This document shows positions 61,499 to 64,000 of a stretch of DNA of 64,000 nucleotides, piece after piece; the first letter of the stretch is position 1; the number at the start of each line of letters is the position of its first letter. Source of the DNA: Cyanobacteria bacterium CYA (GTDB lineage: Bacteria; Planctomycetota; Phycisphaerae; Phycisphaerales; UBA1924). The stretch covers positions 1 to 64,000 of the forward strand of contig RHKP01000006.1 of assembly GCA_008363215.1 (NCBI GenBank), read 5' to 3'. The translations under genes were made by a program, and so were the position numbers. The notes beneath the pieces were generated by a model. That model did not search any database and was not told the DNA's origin. It worked only from the letters and a program-made list of their open reading frames with translations.

Positions 61499-61876
61499 AT
61501 GGCCAAGAAGATCAAGAAAGTCCGTAAGAACATCGTGCGCGGCATTGCGCACGTCAAGGCGACGCAGAACAACACCATCGTCACCGTAACCGACGCCAAC
61601 GGCGAAACGCTGGCGTGGGACTCGGCCGGCACCATCGGCTTCAAGGGCGCCCGCAAGGCGACGCCCTTTGCGGCAACCCGTGCCGGCGAGCAGGTCGGAC
61701 ACAAGGTCCGCAAGATGGGAGTTTCCGAAGTCGAAGTGCGCATCAAGGGCACGGGCGCGGGGCGCGAGTCGGCCGTTCAGGGGCTCGTCTCCACGGGCAT
61801 CCGCGTCACAGCCATTGAGGATCACACGCCGGTCCCGCACAACGGGTGCCGGCCTCGGAAGAAGCGCCGCGTCTGA
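61499..61876 (+). CDS. rpsK: 30S ribosomal protein S11
   Basis: S11, 125 residues, on the platform. It has [61 protein letters not shown] and [19 protein letters not shown]4, which normally follows, is missing; rpoA is next after 129 nt. Confidence 0.97.
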   Translation: MAKKIKKVRKNIVRGIAHVKATQNNTIVTVTDANGETLAWDSAGTIGFKGARKATPFAATRAGEQVGHKVRKMGVSEVEVRIKGTGAGRESAVQGLVSTGIRVTAIEDHTPVPHNGCRPRKKRRV

Positions 61877-62005
61877 CGCGGCCTGTTGTGCTGGTTGACC
61901 CGCACGCGTGCAGAAGGCTTTCCCGGGGTGTCGCAGCCCGGGCCAGCCGAGAAACGCGGGGACGGGAAGGTCCATACAAGACCGCTGCGGCGAGGTAGAG
62001 GAATC

Positions 62006-63013
62006 ATGCGCGTCCGCTGGAGAGGTTTTGAACTACCGGCCCGTGTCTCGGCCGACCCCAGGTTCCGTACCGATACGTACGGGCGGTTTGTCATTGAGCC
62101 GTTCGAGCGCGGCTTCGGCACAACCATCGGCAACGCGCTGCGCCGCGTGCTGCTGGGCTCGCTGGAGGGTGCGGCTGTCACCGCGGTCAAGATCAGAGGC
62201 GCCGAGCACGAGTTCACCACGCTTCCCGGCGTTCTGGAAGACGTCACCGACATTGTCCTGAACGTCAAGAGTCTGGTGGTGCAGATGGAGGGCGACGAGC
62301 CCAAGACGATGCGGCTGGCCGCCCAGGGCCCCGGCGAAGTGACTGCGGACCTGATCGAGGCCGACACTGCCATCACCATCCGCAATCCCAATCTCGTGCT
62401 GGCGACGCTGACCAGCGAAGTGACGCTGGAGATGGAGTTCACCGTCGGCAAGGGCCGCGGCTATGTTCCCGCCTCCGAGCAGTACGAGGGCGGGGAGGAG
62501 CAGGAAATCGGCGTGATCCCGGTCGACGCGATCTACTCACCCGTGCAGCGTGTGCGCTACAAGGTCGAGGACACGCGCGTCGGTCAGCGCACCAACTACG
62601 ACAGGCTGACGCTTGAAGTCTGGACGGACGGCACCACCACGCCCGAGTTGGCGCTGGTCGAGGCGGCCAAGATCCTCCGCAAGCATCTCAACCCGTTCGT
62701 GCAGTACTTTGAACTGGGCGAGGATCGTGTGAGCGAAGAGGCGGCCGCGGCGGCGGGCGTCGACGAGGAACTGATCCGCAAGTTGAACATGCCGGTGGCC
62801 GACCTGGACTTGTCGGTGCGTGCGAGCAACTGCCTGGAGTCGGCGCGGATCGAGACGGTGGCGCAGTTGGTGCAGATGGCCGATCAGGATCTGCTCAAAC
62901 TGCGTTCGTTCGGTCGCACGTCGCTGCGTGAGGTGAAGCGCAAGTTGCAGGACATCGGGCTGGATCTTGGGATCGAGCTGCCCGAGGGGTACCAGGCCCC
63001 GTCGATCGGGTGA
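62006..63013 (+). CDS. rpoA: RNA polymerase subunit alpha
   Basis: RpoA, 335 residues. The N-terminal dimerisation domain has FVIEPFERGFGTTIGNALRR, VLLGSLEGAAVTAVKI and GVLEDVTDIVLNVK. The C-terminal domain (about 265-330) has MPVADLDLSVRASNCLESARI and LLKLRSFGRTSLREVKRKL, the DNA- and activator-binding surface. ATG 62006 follows GAGG; the frame opens earlier at a TGC-rich stretch with no homology. Confidence 0.97.
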   Translation: MRVRWRGFELPARVSADPRFRTDTYGRFVIEPFERGFGTTIGNALRRVLLGSLEGAAVTAVKIRGAEHEFTTLPGVLEDVTDIVLNVKSLVVQMEGDEPKTMRLAAQGPGEVTADLIEADTAITIRNPNLVLATLTSEVTLEMEFTVGKGRGYVPASEQYEGGEEQEIGVIPVDAIYSPVQRVRYKVEDTRVGQRTNYDRLTLEVWTDGTTTPELALVEAAKILRKHLNPFVQYFELGEDRVSEEAAAAAGVDEELIRKLNMPVADLDLSVRASNCLESARIETVAQLVQMADQDLLKLRSFGRTSLREVKRKLQDIGLDLGIELPEGYQAPSIG

Positions 63014-63061
63014 AAGAAGTGATTCGCGGCCCGGGAAGCCCGGGCAGTCAGGGAGTGCGTC

Positions 63062-63685
63062 ATGCGTCACCGCAAGAGCGGATTCAAACTCGGCCGGACG
63101 ACGGCCCACCGCGCGGCCATGCTCCGCAACATGGCGGCCAGTCTGTTCGAGCACGGGCAGATCACCACGACCGTGCCCAAGGCCAAGGCCTTGCAGCCTT
63201 TTGTGGAGAAGATCGTCACCCGCGCCAGGAGCAACAGCCTCCATTCGCGGCGTCTCGTGGCCGCCATGCTCGGCGGCGACCGCAACGCCTTCGCCTGGAC
63301 CTACATCCCCAAGGATGCGACCGACGCGGAGAAGGAAGCCATCGCCGAGAAGCGTGACTTCGTCGAAGGCTTCTTCGACATTCCCGCCTCCGACACGGTG
63401 GAGCGCAACCGGTACGGCGAACTGCGCAAGGCCCCGAAACTGGTCCGCCACATCTTCGAGAACGTGGCGCCCCGTTTCGAGGATCGCAGCGGCGGGTACA
63501 CCCGCATCGTCAAACTCGGCCGTCACCGCATCGGCGACGCCGCCGAACTGTGCGTGATCCAGTTCGTCGGCAACGAAGAGGGACCGGAGATCGGCGGCAA
63601 GCCGAGCACCCGTCGCCGCCAGGCCGACCGTCGCACCGCCTACGCCGCCAAGGTGCGCAAGGCCGCGGCCGAGCCGTCCGAGTAA
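63062..63685 (+). CDS. rplQ: 50S ribosomal protein L17 with internal insertion
   Basis: L17, 207 residues against the usual 115-130. The N-terminal part (MRHRKSGFKLGRTTAHRAAM, ITTTVPKAKALQPFVEKIVT) and the C-terminal strand (APRFEDRSGGYTRIVKLGRH) are standard. Between them about 50 residues are inserted (roughly 75-125: TYIPKDATDAEKEAIAEKRD, VEGFFDIPASDTVERN), and about 35 basic residues follow the core. It ends the superoperon. Confidence 0.96.
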   Translation: MRHRKSGFKLGRTTAHRAAMLRNMAASLFEHGQITTTVPKAKALQPFVEKIVTRARSNSLHSRRLVAAMLGGDRNAFAWTYIPKDATDAEKEAIAEKRDFVEGFFDIPASDTVERNRYGELRKAPKLVRHIFENVAPRFEDRSGGYTRIVKLGRHRIGDAAELCVIQFVGNEEGPEIGGKPSTRRRQADRRTAYAAKVRKAAAEPSE

Positions 63686-63719
63686 GCGCCGCGTCGCGTC
63701 ACAACCCACTGCGTTCACA

Positions 63720-63748
63720 GGGATCGGGCCTGCGCCCGGTCCCTTTTT
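63720..63748 (+). terminator. Intrinsic terminator after rplQ
   Basis: GGGATCGGGC / GCCCGGTCCC (one G-T pair), 4-nt loop, then five T residues, 34 nt past the stop codon. It ends the S10-spc-alpha unit. Confidence 0.9.
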
Positions 63749-63811
63749 CGTTGTACGCTGTCACGCGACGTCCGGCCGGCGTGCCGAGCGTGCGGCTCGG
63801 GGAGATCGTCC

Positions 63812-64000
63812 ATGCCCCTGCGGCGCGTCGCGTTCCCGCCGGCGGCCGTCGTGCTCGTGGCGGGCGTCTTTGCGGTGTGGCGTTGTCTGCCGCCGTCGAG
63901 CGTCTCCTGATCCCCGCCGATGCCGCACGCGCCGGCGATCGCCGGGACGGGCGACCCGATCCCCGTGGGTGCCCGCGTGCTGCGGCTCACGCACGCCGGT
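63812..64000 (+). pseudogene. Start of an exported-protein frame interrupted by TGA (partial)
   Basis: ATG 63812 (GGGGAG upstream) opens a signal-peptide-like frame MPLRRVAFPPAAVVLVAGVF that meets TGA at 63908-63910. The same frame then continues openly to the window edge from ATG 63920 (MPHAPAIAGTGDPIPVGARV). Either a nonsense mutation has split one gene, or 63920 is the start of the next gene. Too short to identify. Confidence 0.3.

Noticed and set aside
63908..63910. TGA as a selenocysteine codon.
   Set aside because: No SECIS-like hairpin follows directly and the context is not that of a redox protein.

Overview
The window is a GC-rich, densely coding chromosomal segment of a planctomycete, most probably a member of the class Phycisphaerae. 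The reasons are a type IV pilus/type II secretion assembly cluster with a compact PilM-PilN fusion, ribosomal proteins carrying lineage-type tails and insertions, a ThiD2-ThiE fusion, many secreted proteins of unknown function, and short palindromic intergenic repeats of types I associate with planctomycete genomes. The assignment comes from gene content read by eye, not from a database search. I saw no tRNA, rRNA or CRISPR array.

Layout. 0-4 kb (minus strand): a GT39 membrane glycosyltransferase, a decayed LURP-one/scramblase-like gene, then rpsB-tsf with its own promoter and terminator. 4.3-12.7 kb (plus): one tightly overlapping operon, PilZ, PilB/GspE ATPase, PilC/GspF platform, four pseudopilins, a PilX/GspK-like protein, PilM-PilN, PilO and PilP/GspC-like; no secretin or PilT is present. 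12.7-15.8 kb: succinyl-CoA synthetase sucC and sucD, separated by a GxxExxY cassette bounded by about 35-bp inverted repeats. 15.8-31 kb: mixed housekeeping genes (pcm, a dihydrouridine synthase interrupted in frame by two repeat-derived insertions, a DinB-like protein, DUF486, dtd, HNH nuclease, purH, PQQ lipoprotein, ribE, a Fur-family regulator, sixA, crcB, an EamA transporter, acyl-CoA ligase). 30-33 kb: rpsP-trmD-rplS. 33-49 kb: DUF2721, M16 peptidase, an inactive-looking secreted peptidase-like protein, thiE, a 6PGL-like protein, rluA-type synthase, hemW, FHA protein, purA-uppS-cdsA, a coiled-coil zinc-ribbon-like protein, ruvB and a large exported protein.

49.1-63.7 kb (plus): the S10-spc-alpha ribosomal superoperon: rpsJ, rplC, rplD, rplW, rplB, rpsS, rplV, rpsC, rplP, rpmC, rpsQ, rplN, rplX, rplE, rpsN, rpsH, rplF, rplR, rpsE, rplO, secY, rpmJ, rpsM, rpsK, rpoA, rplQ. 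L30, adenylate kinase, methionine aminopeptidase, IF-1 and S4 are absent from their usual places. A perfect intrinsic terminator separates rpsJ from rplC, and a structured 240-nt gap separates rplC from rplD.

Most interesting points: an XRE-like helix-turn-helix domain fused to the N-terminus of ribosomal protein L22; a GxxExxY gene inside what looks like a small inverted-repeat cassette, with related repeat units inserted in frame in the nearby dus gene; zinc-depleted S14 and L36; and several genes without Shine-Dalgarno sequences whose start codon lies 5-6 nt after a -10-like hexamer, suggesting leaderless mRNAs.
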